From Loripinus fragilis (Eukaryota; Mollusca; Bivalvia; Lucinida; Lucinidae), in NCBI GenBank assembly GCA_964019695.1, contig OZ026526.1:11315754-11379753 (forward strand): 64,000 nt of DNA. The letters are read 5' to 3'. Positions 59,401-64,000 of this stretch are shown piece after piece. Made by a program: the position numbers and the translations under genes. The notes beneath the pieces are model-generated. The model ran no database searches. It saw only the letters and a list, made by a program, of their open reading frames with translations, and was not told the DNA's origin. The stretch's first letter is position 1. The number at the start of each line of letters is the position of its first letter.

Positions 59401-61581
59401 CTTGATGGGGAAGAAAGAGCTGGTTGCTTTGCTTCTATTCTCTTCCTGATGTCTTGCGAATGTATGAGTTCTGTGGCTCTTTCTCACTGTGCAGTATGTT
59501 GGTCTGCAATGTGTGATTGCGGGATTAAACCCACTAACGTTTTGAGCACCAAAACATATGTCTAAACTGTTGAGTAAGAAAATAACTAAAATGTATGCTA
59601 AAAATTGCTGAACTCGACTCAAAAAGGCAATATAATCCATACACTCTACCTTTATTCTGGAACTTTTCTTCAATGGGACAGCTTTATTGTTTCATGTTTA
59701 CTTTAATTGATCATGTATTTTAGTAGTGTCTTTTCAAAAACAATAGATTATTATCTGAATATTATCTCCATAGATCATCAGCATATTTTGATCAATTGAT
59801 GAGGAAGAGAGGGTCAGTTGCCTTTCTCTAATTGTGTTCTTGCTTCTACATCATACGCAGATCCAGTAAGTTTTGTCAGAGGGGGTCCAACTTGTTCAAC
59901 ATTTTGTTTGTTTGTTTTTTAGTTGATGAGGAGAGAGAGGATCCAAATTTACTATAAACGGGCCATGATCGTCCCCGGGCCATGATTCGCCCACCAGCGA
60001 AATGCCATTTAAATGGCATTTTGGTGGCGTGCCAATGTTAACCAAACATTGAACTCTGAATGGTAGGCTCGTGATTTTTCAGGAGATCACGACCAGTATT
60101 GCTAAGAAAGCGGATATAATAGGGGGGCTGTCCAGACCCAGCGCCACCCCCTTCTGGATTCTGAAAAGTTGGACCCTCTCTGAAAAAAACTTCGTGGATC
60201 AGTGGTGATTCCTGGTAATACTCACTTACATTTTGCTTTTTACAAATTTGACAATGCATTTGGTCTACTCAAAATTAACAATTACAAGTTTAATTGGTAA
60301 ACTAAAAAAGATTTGGAGCTGTATAATCTGTCTAATTCAGCATTTTAGGGGTCACTTTCTACAGAAAGGTTAAGATATAGAAAATGAGCTTCGAAATCCT
60401 AAATTTAGCAATAGTCCAGAAAAAGTTCACCCATGTCAATAAGATTCATGAAATACATGAGACATAATGCAGCCTAAAAGCTGGTTACATTATAAACATG
60501 CCGTGTCAAAAATCCAGATGCAACCTAAAATAAGCTAAATCTTCAGGGAAATTGCCATGCTTCAAATTTCAAATAACCCAATTTGAATTGACACAGCACA
60601 AAAAGTTTAGGTACTTCTCGCATTGGCTGTATATGCATGTACAAAAAGCATTAAAGATAATGATAATTTAAGAAAGTCAGCAAAGATCAGGAAAAAATAC
60701 AATCAAGTACCACACCTGACCCAGGATATCACATGTGAAAGTAACAAAAACACAATAAACATCACAAAGAAGGGCTAAGAGGTCAGCCCTTTCCCACCAG
60801 GTGACCACAAGGCAGCAATAAACGGATGCGAAAGCATGACAGACACAGACACAAATTAAAAATAAAAAAGCAATAACCACACTGTGTCAAGTATTTTCCT
60901 AGGCCTGATTTGCGGCCCAATATCGCTCCCTTCCCATTTCAAAATGAGCAAAAACTTCCAAAAATAGTGTATATCATTTTCAATTTCTTAGTTCTACTTT
61001 TTGTGAAAATTTCATGAAAATCCGAACAAAAAAGCAAAGTTACAGATACATGAAAATTTGCATGTTTTCATTCACATTTTTATGCAAATGTTATGAGTTT
61101 TTAAAAAGGGCAATAAAGGAACAAATAATGCTTTACACTGTTAATTTCTTATATGCTTTTAATCCATATAAAGTGGTGGACCAGATCTTGTAGACTGCAT
61201 CAAATTTTCCCAATTTTGCTGATCCAAATGCTTTTTTGCCAAATTCAACAGGCGCCTCGCCCGACTTCAGAAAGGTAGGGAAATCCCTGTGTGTAGTTGC
61301 CCATACATGTTAAGACAAATAAGTATGCTATTGTAACTATTCATAAAGCCTAAAGCAAGTTTTCTGTAATATGTCTGTACCTTCACACAGAAACGTCAGG
61401 GCATTGTATCTACTGGCATACCCTGGTCGACATACACATCTTGGATGGGAAAGCCCTGGTTTATGATAACATCTGGAGCCAACTACGTCACGGCATCTAA
61501 GCTTCTTAATAGCTGTCCACTCAAGTGAACACTGGTTTCCAATCTCTAAATTCTGTTTTCCAGGAACCTTTACAAATGGTC
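41329..61581 (-). CDS. Transmembrane EGF-SEA-EGF protein (mucin-like), 5' end missing; seven joined exons
   Basis: Join of 61,381-61,581; 58,578-58,756; 56,816-56,994; 52,800-52,870; 48,819-48,977; 42,371-42,461; 41,329-41,476 on the minus strand, about 341 residues plus stop. Every junction has GT-AG borders, and the phases run 1/1, 1/0, 0/2, 2/1, 1/1, 1/2, 2/stop without conflict. Order: EGF-like, SEA-like (~118 residues in two exons), 24-residue linker, EGF-like, one membrane helix directly after the last EGF, then a Lys/Arg-rich tail of ~55 residues. Six N-glycosylation sequons lie in the ectodomain. The order equals that of MUC3/12/13/17-type membrane mucins, so a cell-surface type I glycoprotein is inferred. 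The SEA cleavage motif (G-SVVV-like) is not visible. Signal peptide and any Ser/Thr-rich region are not found, probably beyond 64 kb. Function is unknown. Confidence 0.8.
41690..42135 (+). repeat. Dispersed repeat J, copy 1, with internal 70-bp duplication
   Basis: Lies in the last intron. AATCGTCCAGTGACGTCATT and following sequence occur twice, 70 bp apart (41,788 and 41,858). GTGAGCAAGAAAAAGAATC is followed by an inverted pair, GTGAGGGTGGGATAGAAAAA and TTTTTCTATCCTGCCCTCAC. Other copies: 46,640-46,985 (same strand) and 51,670-51,985 (reverse). Confidence 0.8.
42371..42461 (-). CDS. Exon: transmembrane segment
   Basis: 91 nt, phase 1 to 2. The acceptor TTTTCTTTTTTCAG is strong; the donor is AAAAG|GTACCT. 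Translation: IVLALVLFGLMIIVFIGY, an 18-residue hydrophobic helix, then EIYARKKKLDK, a basic stop-transfer sequence. This predicts type I topology with the EGF side outside. Spliced directly to the second EGF exon, the codon at the junction is Asp and the helix begins a few residues after the last EGF cysteine. Confidence 0.85.
42611..42720. mobile_element. Foldback element C, copy 1
   Basis: ACATATGTTTTGGGTGC...AAAAGAAATGTCTC is inverted around ~42,650 to GAGACGTTTCTTTT...GCTCCCAAAACTTATGT. Related hairpins lie at 43.54, 51.35, 56.65 and (split) 59.2/59.55 kb. No coding capacity. Confidence 0.8.
43535..43622. mobile_element. Foldback element C, copy 2
   Basis: GCAAAACATATGTCCTGGGT and AAAGAACCATCTC, with a partial inverse TGAGTTCTTTTAAGCACAC. 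More diverged than the other copies, and one arm is shortened. Confidence 0.65.
43742..43816. mobile_element. 75-bp palindromic element D, copy 1
   Basis: GGCGGGCCAACATCGGCCCA and AACGCCATTTGAATGGCGTT, then its inverse CTGGCGGGCTGATGGTGGCC: almost one continuous palindrome centred at 43,780. Copies at 58.93 and 59.96 kb share the ACGCCATTTAAATGGCGT core. It ends only 30 bp from the candidate 35-nt exon. Confidence 0.85.
43847..43881 (-). CDS. Candidate alternative 35-nt exon
   Basis: An acceptor (TTTTACATTTCAG) and an excellent donor (GAAT|GTAAGT) bracket 35 nt. Joining the flanking exons directly is in frame, so this exon is not needed. If included after the second EGF exon it reads AAPVVTVRHDGN and shifts the membrane exon out of frame to an early stop, which would give a protein without a membrane anchor. 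Another frame gives CSSGNCETRWE, which would fit only if a further exon exists. It may be a chance splice pair. Confidence 0.35.
44418..45747. mobile_element. 1.33-kb mariner-type TIR element nested in the outer element
   Basis: CGAGGGCTGTTCAAATATGA with GCAAGTAGCTTCATAACTTTC is repeated inverted, and nearly perfectly over ~43 bp, at the right end. TA flanks both ends. The CGAGGGCTGTTCAAA start is typical of mariner-family termini. The interior frames (65 and 81 codons) resemble no transposase, so it is non-autonomous. The near-identity of the ends suggests a fairly recent insertion. Confidence 0.85.
46111..46304. mobile_element. ~194-bp inverted-repeat element nested in the outer element
   Basis: TTCAGTTGACCCAAAAATGT...TTTTGACAAATGTCTTCCAT is inverted at 46,250-46,290 (ATGGAGGACATCTGTCAAAA...TGGGTCAATGAA). 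A second inner inverted pair, TTCTGATTGGTTGCAGTAAA and its inverse, lies at 46,190-46,228. No coding. Confidence 0.8.
46375..46530 (+). repeat. Dispersed repeat B, partial copy 4
   Basis: CAGTTTTGCAATCACCTTGC, GATGAGAGAGCTGGTTGCTT and TTAAGTTCTTGCTG match repeat B interiors. It abuts the right end of the outer TIR element. Confidence 0.65.
46640..46985 (+). repeat. Dispersed repeat J, copy 2
   Basis: CTGTGACGTCATTGTAATGT, GTGAGCAAGAAAAAGAATCC, TTGCGATCACC and TATCCCACCCTCACACTTAT match copy 1. The 70-bp duplication is absent; instead a GGCCGCACG motif is repeated at ~46,700-46,727. Confidence 0.8.
47258..47700 (+). repeat. Dispersed repeat B, copy 5, split by a SINE
   Basis: TTTACTATTAGTGGCCACTC, TTTCTAATCATCTTGCTGAG and, after the SINE, CTGTGGCTCTTCCTCGCAAA and TTCCTGGTCATGCTCACTTG. 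The SINE at 47.43-47.59 kb separates the two halves. Confidence 0.65.
47425..47585 (-). mobile_element. tRNA-derived SINE, copy 2 (partial)
   Basis: On the minus strand: GCTCAGTGGCTCAGTAGTAG (A-box region), GGTTTGAGCC (B box, one change), then CACTGCATTGTGTCCTTGAG and ATCCTTGCTTAGTACTG. It matches the SINE at 2,028-2,275 but lacks the 3' tail. Confidence 0.8.
48819..48977 (-). CDS. Exon: second EGF-like module (calcium-binding type)
   Basis: 159 nt, phase 1 to 1. The acceptor TCTTTTTCTTCAG is strong; the donor TAG|GTAAGC is near consensus. Translation: QFNECAEQNGTFNDC, SPLAWCLDTDVSYMCSC, KRGYTDISPNFSKRPGRIC. It has all six EGF cysteines, with NEC at the start and the (D/N)xxxSYxCxCxxGY core seen in calcium-binding EGF domains. 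Two sequons (NGT, NFS). A decayed duplicate of this exon lies ~0.32 kb upstream in transcription (49,300-49,428). Confidence 0.88.
49021..49090. repeat. Small foldback element L, copy 1
   Basis: GCAAACAGTTTGGACACAGA...CAGG is inverted as CCTG...GTTCAAACTGTTTGACAC. A second copy at 55,628-55,704 has the same GTCAAACAGTTTGGA ends. Confidence 0.75.
49300..49428 (-). pseudogene. Decayed duplicate of the second EGF exon
   Basis: An acceptor-like TATTATTTCAG is followed by sequence closely similar to the live exon at 48,819-48,977: GGTACCTTTACTGATTGCTC and GTTGATGTTTCTTACGTGTG encode TGTFTDCS and VDVSYVCSC. There are stops at two positions near its start, the first cysteine and one middle cysteine are lost, and the 3' part with the donor has diverged. 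Including it would terminate the protein, so it is a dead tandem duplicate. Confidence 0.8.
49492..49788 (+). mobile_element. SINE family 2, copy 1
   Basis: A tRNA-like head (B box GAGTTCAATCC near 49,542), then CATACTTTCATGATTATTAA, GTTGTCAGTTACAAGCCAAA, GTATGTGCACAAAGTACTGG, GCCCAGGAAAAGTGTGG, CATGACCATAGCTGATGAC and an (AAAC)n tail. The three copies in this window share a long central body. Confidence 0.8.
50655..50950 (-). mobile_element. SINE family 2, copy 2
   Basis: Reverse orientation: a GTTTGTTTGTTTTGTTGC tail complement, CAGCAATGGTCATGGCGGGA, ACCACACTTTTGCCTGGGC, CATACTTTCGCTTGTAACTG and ATTATTTCATGATCAATGTC. The B-box complement (GGGATCGAAC) is at ~50,892. Confidence 0.85.
51000..51135 (-). 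repeat. Dispersed repeat B, partial copy 6
   Basis: GTATGATCAGGAAATACCAC, AATCACACCACGGCACC and GGCAAAGCAACCAGCTTG match repeat B reversed. Confidence 0.7.
51352..51470. mobile_element. Foldback element C, copy 3
   Basis: ACATGTGTTTTGGGTGCTCA...ACCGTCTC is inverted as TTTTGTGTAGCCACAACATA, then TTGAGAAATAAGAAAAATGA. Confidence 0.75.
51670..51985 (-). repeat. Dispersed repeat J, copy 3
   Basis: Reverse-oriented: ATCATGAGTGTGAGGGTTGG, TTTTTCTATCCCATTTTCAC, ACAATGACGTCACTAGACAC and GGTAAGATAGAAATTTCTAT. The 77-codon frame is repeat translation. Confidence 0.75.
52130..52545 (+). repeat. Dispersed repeat A, copy 4
   Basis: CTGGTGGGTCAGACATCAGC, TTTTATCTCCTTTTATATGT, TCTCGATCCACATCAG, TTACTGACCATCCCAAGG and CAGCCTTGTGGTCACCTGTT are in the same order as copy 2. 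It lies in the intron between the linker and second-EGF exons. Confidence 0.8.
52800..52870 (-). CDS. Exon: linker between SEA and second EGF
   Basis: 71 nt, phase 2 to phase 1. The acceptor TATTTTTTTTCAG is strong; the donor is AAAG|GTAATT. The only open frame reads THGEIGRSQFKVNWPFKEE then IQIK. It fits both neighbours exactly: the AG left by the SEA exon plus its first T gives Ser, and its last G plus AA of the EGF exon gives Glu. Alone it would be too short to call; the double phase match is the support. Confidence 0.7.
53465..53567. repeat. Foldback hairpin, ~40-bp arms
   Basis: GAATTCGGTTTTTGG...TTTCAAGGAATCATGAATAC...TTCTGG is inverted as CCGAAGTATTCATGATTCCA...CCTTACAAAAATTGAATTT around ~53,517. 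Confidence 0.8.
54040..54620. repeat. Diverged tandem repeat, ~130-150-bp period
   Basis: Motifs TTTGCATA(A/T)..TTTGATA, ACAAGATC/ACAAGGTC, GTTGG(G/T)AT and TTTTGCAC recur in the same order four times (near 54,125, 54,275, 54,397 and 54,530). Frames of 87-91 codons here are repeat translations. Confidence 0.7.
55057..55431. mobile_element. TTAAAGCTGCAT MITE, copy 2
   Basis: Perfect 12-bp terminal inverted repeats, 375 bp, AT-rich. It shares TTTGCGTCCCTCCAATAATT and ACAGTTAATTTTTAACAT with the copy at 12,180-12,552 in reverse orientation. It lies in the intron between the second SEA exon and the linker exon. Confidence 0.9.
55628..55704. repeat. Small foldback element L, copy 2
   Basis: GTGTCAAACAGTTTGGATCT...AAGACC is inverted as GGTCTT...GGGTTCAAACTGTTTGC. 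Confidence 0.75.
56650..56775. mobile_element. Foldback element C, copy 4 (best preserved)
   Basis: GCATATATTTTGGGTGCTCA then AAAGAACTGTCTC is inverted around ~56,715 to GGTTCTTTTGAGTACCCATA then ACATATGC. The flanks TATTTTCTTGCCC and GGTTTAGAAATAAGAAAATG extend the arms. It ends 41 bp from the donor of the second SEA exon. Confidence 0.85.
56816..56994 (-). CDS. Exon: C-terminal half of SEA-like domain
   Basis: 179 nt, phase 0 to phase 2, open throughout. The acceptor is TTGTGTATTTTAG and the donor AAG|GTATGT. Translation begins LAALFNDTIYSERYVTSEV, then INVTEHDHGIKLGVLLYL, and ends NISEEINRVMI. The pattern LFNxxI...Y...SEVINV...HGIKLGVLLYL...I..EINRVM follows the SEA fold: helix, strand, turn, strand, helix. 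At the turn where self-cleaving SEA domains have G-SVVV, this has HGIKLGVLL, so autoproteolysis is not predicted. Three sequons (NDT, NVT, NIS). Confidence 0.82.
57410..57735 (+). mobile_element. SINE family 2, copy 3 (best preserved)
   Basis: The head GTAGCGCAGCCGGTAACGTG and B box TAGTTCGATCC (~57,480) have tRNA-promoter character. The body has CATACTTTCATGGAGATTGA, GTTGTCGTCAGTTACAAGCG, GAAAGTATGTGCACGAATTA and CATGACCATAGCTGTTGAC, with a (AAAC)n tail. It lies in the intron between the two SEA exons; overlapping frames of 62-91 codons are repeat translations. Confidence 0.85.
58578..58756 (-). CDS. Exon: N-terminal half of SEA-like domain
   Basis: 179 nt, enters in phase 1 and exits in phase 0. 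The acceptor TATTTATTTTCAG is strong; the donor GGG|GTAAGT is near consensus. Translation starts VQTYFVNINISEELGC, passes WDFRFCYIYQPIRLL and ends FFTKFRRRITIAG. The alternating hydrophobic strand (YFVNINI) followed by a helix and FxxxFRRRI fits the first half of a SEA domain. One sequon (NIS). Two cysteines lie 12 apart and could pair. Domain assignment rests on pattern and on the neighbouring exons, not on a profile search. Confidence 0.78.
58823..59110 (+). mobile_element. GGATCCAG-terminus element with palindrome D, copy 1
   Basis: Outer ends CATGCGCGCATCTAGAACG and GGATCCACGCATG are roughly inverted. Inside are AGAGGGGGTTCAAC, TTTTTTAGTTGATGAGGGGA, palindrome D (58,926-58,996, core ACGCCATTTAAATGGCGT) and ACCAGTTTTGCTAAATTATC. 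It is the same structure as 59,848-60,205. Confidence 0.75.
59195..59600. mobile_element. Foldback element C, copy 5, split by repeat B
   Basis: The left arm (59,195-59,262: CAACTAAAACATATGTTGTG, CTCAAAAGATCTGTCTCAAT) and right arm (59,538-59,600: GTTTTGAGCACCAAAACATA, TTGAGTAAGAAAATAACT) are inverted halves of element C. Repeat B occupies the gap. Confidence 0.7.
59265..59528 (+). repeat. Dispersed repeat B, copy 7 (inside foldback C)
   Basis: GCCCTCTGGTGGCTTAGGCT, TTGAAATCATCTTGATGGGG, AAAGAGCTGGTTGCTTTGCT, CTGTGGCTCTTTCTCACTGT and GTCTGCAATGTGTGATTG. The 137-codon minus-strand frame, the longest here, is translation of this repeat plus the foldback arm. Confidence 0.8.
59848..60205 (+). 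mobile_element. GGATCCAG-terminus element with palindrome D, copy 2
   Basis: GCAGATCCAGTAAGTTTTGT, AGAGGGGGTCCAAC, TTTTTTAGTTGATGAGGAGA, palindrome D (59,959-60,042) and ACCAGTATTGCTAAGAAAGC are in the same order as copy 1. The left arm of the palindrome contains a short duplication (GGGCCATGAT twice). Confidence 0.75.
60675..60880 (-). repeat. Dispersed repeat A, partial copy 5
   Basis: AAGTACCACACCTGACCCAG, AAGAGGTCAGCCCTTTCCCA and CAGGTGACCACAAGGC match the first third of copy 1 at 11.1 kb, same orientation. Confidence 0.8.
61381..61581 (-). CDS. Exon: first EGF-like module
   Basis: 201 nt, phase 1 to phase 1. The acceptor follows CTAAAACATTTCAG; the donor is GAAG|GTACAG. Translation begins PFVKVPGKQNLEIGNQC and continues through CRDVVGSRC and PRCVCRPGYASRY to LCE. 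Six cysteines are spaced C-x11-C-x7-C-x10-C-x1-C-x14-C with the CxCxPGY signature, as in EGF-like domains. A symmetric phase-1 exon is typical of a shuffled EGF module. It joins in phase to the exon at 58.6 kb. A nearer acceptor (AATTTAG) is also in frame but has a poorer pyrimidine tract. Confidence 0.8.
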
Positions 61582-64000
61582 CTGAAATGTTTTAGGATAC
61601 CTTTTAATTGGTATTCACAAAGAATTAAGCAATTTCAGATATCTATATATATTTGTGGTAAAACTTGTCAATTTTGCTTAGATGTGTTTGGTTTATTTGA
61701 ATGTGTTCGTTAGGATGGATTATGCTACCTGTTTATGGAATGGAATCATCATTCATTATTAATGCAAGTTATTCATTATCACTATATGTGACGCGCCATG
61801 ACATTTTGTGCCCAAATGTGGTAAAACGTAACGTCGGGAAAACGCGCTGCAAAAGTGACGTAATTTATGCAACTGCACTTTGTTGCGCAATTTGTACGTC
61901 GCTAAGCGTCATTGTTAACATCGTTTAAAGCCCAAGAGGCGCAAACATTTTACAATTTCTTCGCAAAGAAATATTTAATTATGGATAAGAAGATTTATAC
62001 ATGTACATACGATTTTTTAAATCATGGAGTTGGAGGGATTACAGATGAGATGACTATTTACAAGCATGAACTTAAAAAACAAAAAAAAACCTTGTCTCTC
62101 CGACACTTTCTGTATCGGCCGTAGTGCATTTTTATTCTTTTTCTACTGTGCATATTAAAGACCAGAAAAACAAATGGGTATGATCAGGAAATACCACAAT
62201 CATACACTGCAGACCAAGACCAGGCCTGATATTATAATGCATTTTATCAAACCGGAATCAATTCCATTTCATACGCAAATTGTATGCGCAAAAATGTGTA
62301 TCCGTTTCAGTACCTTTTGTCCCCAATGTTGTTATAGAGCACGTGAGCGTTTTTGTTGCCTGTTTTGTTGAGGCGACACACTTCAAGTGGAAAGTTCCAT
62401 CCTACTTATGGGTGATGTGGCATACGATGCTCGTTTCAGTGTATGCAATACGCGTAATACTTTGAGGTACAGTCACAGGACATAATCATTCTCCGTCTTA
62501 CCGTGAACGTCACCGTTTAAATCAATGTATTTCCAGATTTTTTTTTTTTTGCAAAATTATTGTCGCAAAACAATAGAAGCTACAATCGTGAAAAAAAGTA
62601 CCAAATGAACGCAAATTGATTTACGCAATATTCAATTTTATTGTAGCTTCTTGGTGTCTGTTGTTTTCGTATTGTAGTCATTAAAATACGACGACTTTAA
62701 ATGGTAATTTTTGGCGACGTTAACGTTAGCGTCAATGGGAATCGTGAAATTTTAAAATGTATGTTTGCTTTAAACGGGATCTCCTTGGGAACCAAAATTA
62801 TAACTATTTTAATATTAATAGGATATTGCTATTTTATATTTGACTTCCATCCTCGTAAATTTGTTAAAAAATGCACCCATTAACATTGCCATGGTAATTT
62901 TCACAAACATTCTGGAAATGCACTGTTTAAACTGCGACGGCACGAAGTGGCGAACATGTATGAACACAAATATCAATATTTGGGTTACTAGTCTGATGCG
63001 CTGACTGCTCCATGTGTGCCAATAGGGCTACACGTCTGACACGCTGACTGTTCCGTGTATGCTACATGTAACAAGTGTATTATATCAGCGTGGCAAATGC
63101 TAGACTGCGCGCATGCTGTAAGATTTTGCCATGAGCGCATTTTTGCACGGACTTTAGAAATTCTTTCTTATTACATGTAGACTCGACTTTCGGGCTATCA
63201 TGTTTACCGTGTGTTAGAGCCACTTGAAAACTGTGCCAGCTTCTCACTTATCGCATTTGCCAACAGCAAAGACTCAGACGAGCCTGTTCTAAAGCGCAGC
63301 CAGAGCCTGTTCTGCTATAATCTACAAAGTATGGAAGAACATGTAGATCAAGGCTCAAGCCAAACGCAACACTTCTAGCACAACTAGGTAGCTATATATC
63401 AACAAAACGTTTTGAGACGTGACTGTTACGGGTAAATGTATTGAATGAATCGAGGGTCATTCCTAAGGGGTCGTGGTGGTTGAAGCATGTATGCATAGAA
63501 TGATTTTAACGCATACGCGCCAAGTACCGAAATTTTATAAGTTGTGTAAATTCATGTTCCGTAGCGTTTAAGCCAGGTATCTGCGCCTTATCTGATGATT
63601 TACTTCTACAATAATTCCGAAGTTTAGAGTTGGATCCATTTCGATGTGATCTGTGTTTAATTAATTGTAACTTGGGTGTGTACATGGGCGCAAGCTGATT
63701 GTAGTTAATTATGGTCATAGCTGATACCCGTACATGTATACATATGCAACCAAAACTATTCGTATAGGTACATGTCTTCATGTATTCCCGGCAAGTAGAT
63801 CTAAATGTACCTCCACATATAAGATGCAGATTCATAGTCTACACTGTTCACAACTTCCGGGACTGTAATTTGAACATTTTAGCATGTGATCCTATCAAAT
63901 ATAAGTGAACAGCATTTGAATATAGTGTCGGAGTTCGACGTCGAAGTTTGAAACCGCGTTTCTGTATACGTACTTCACGAAATAACAAGGAACATTGAAG
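61582..64000. other. No further exon recognised; 5' part of the gene not found
   Basis: Upstream of the first EGF exon I find no phase-compatible exon, signal peptide or Ser/Thr-rich stretch. Small structures: CpG-rich sequence at 61,790-61,920; a repeat B fragment at 62,172-62,215; an inverted pair AATAGAAGCTACAAT / ATTGTAGCTTC at 62,570-62,650; and a two-copy ~45-bp tandem near 62,990-63,065. A 109-codon minus-strand frame at 63,506-63,835 lacks domain or splice support. Confidence 0.4.

Noticed and set aside
59260..59673. Longest open frame of the window (137 codons, minus)
   Set aside because: It lies across repeat B and the arm of foldback C; the translation has no domain and its interior matches the dispersed repeat in reverse.
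63506..63835. 109-codon minus-strand frame as an upstream exon of the gene
   Set aside because: No phase-1 donor suited to the first EGF exon, no domain and no repeat-free support; retained only as an unexplained frame.

Overview
The window reads as nuclear DNA of a metazoan, most likely a bivalve mollusc. Grounds: AT-rich sequence with few long open frames, introns with GT-AG borders, tRNA-headed SINEs with (AAAC)n tails, mariner-type elements, a tyrosine-recombinase/SGNH retroelement remnant, and short inverted-repeat elements of kinds I associate with clam and mussel genomes (for example the TGGGCCTCG...CGAGGCCCA element and the TGCCCCCAAAGGAACT element carrying TGACCTTGACC repeats). Species assignment is inference; nothing was searched.

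Layout. 1-3.8 kb: no gene, a TAGA microsatellite, a SINE, three tandem copies of a ~315-bp unit separated by C runs, and a block dense in CGGCCGA-like palindromes. 3.8-28.1 kb: a very large minisatellite of 40/41-bp units (several hundred copies by estimate). It runs in one orientation to ~12.75 kb and in the opposite orientation afterwards. It is interrupted by at least eight mobile elements or repeats and by a ~4 kb non-satellite island (17.9-21.97 kb) that holds a decayed tyrosine recombinase and an SGNH-hydrolase pseudogene. 28.1-41.1 kb: non-coding, repeat-derived, with a 3.2-kb terminal-inverted-repeat element, a composite palindromic element and a diverged local duplication.

41.3-61.6 kb, minus strand: the one convincing protein-coding gene. 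Seven exons over ~20 kb can be joined with every splice phase compatible. They encode an EGF-like module, a SEA-like domain, a short linker, a second EGF-like module, a transmembrane segment and a lysine/arginine-rich cytoplasmic tail ending in a stop. This EGF-SEA-EGF-TM order is that of vertebrate transmembrane mucins (MUC3/12/13/17 type). The 5' end is not found in the window. Its introns are packed with SINEs, foldback elements and nested transposons, and a decayed duplicate of the second EGF exon lies 5' of the live copy.

Most other open frames arise from satellite or repeat translation and are not annotated as genes.
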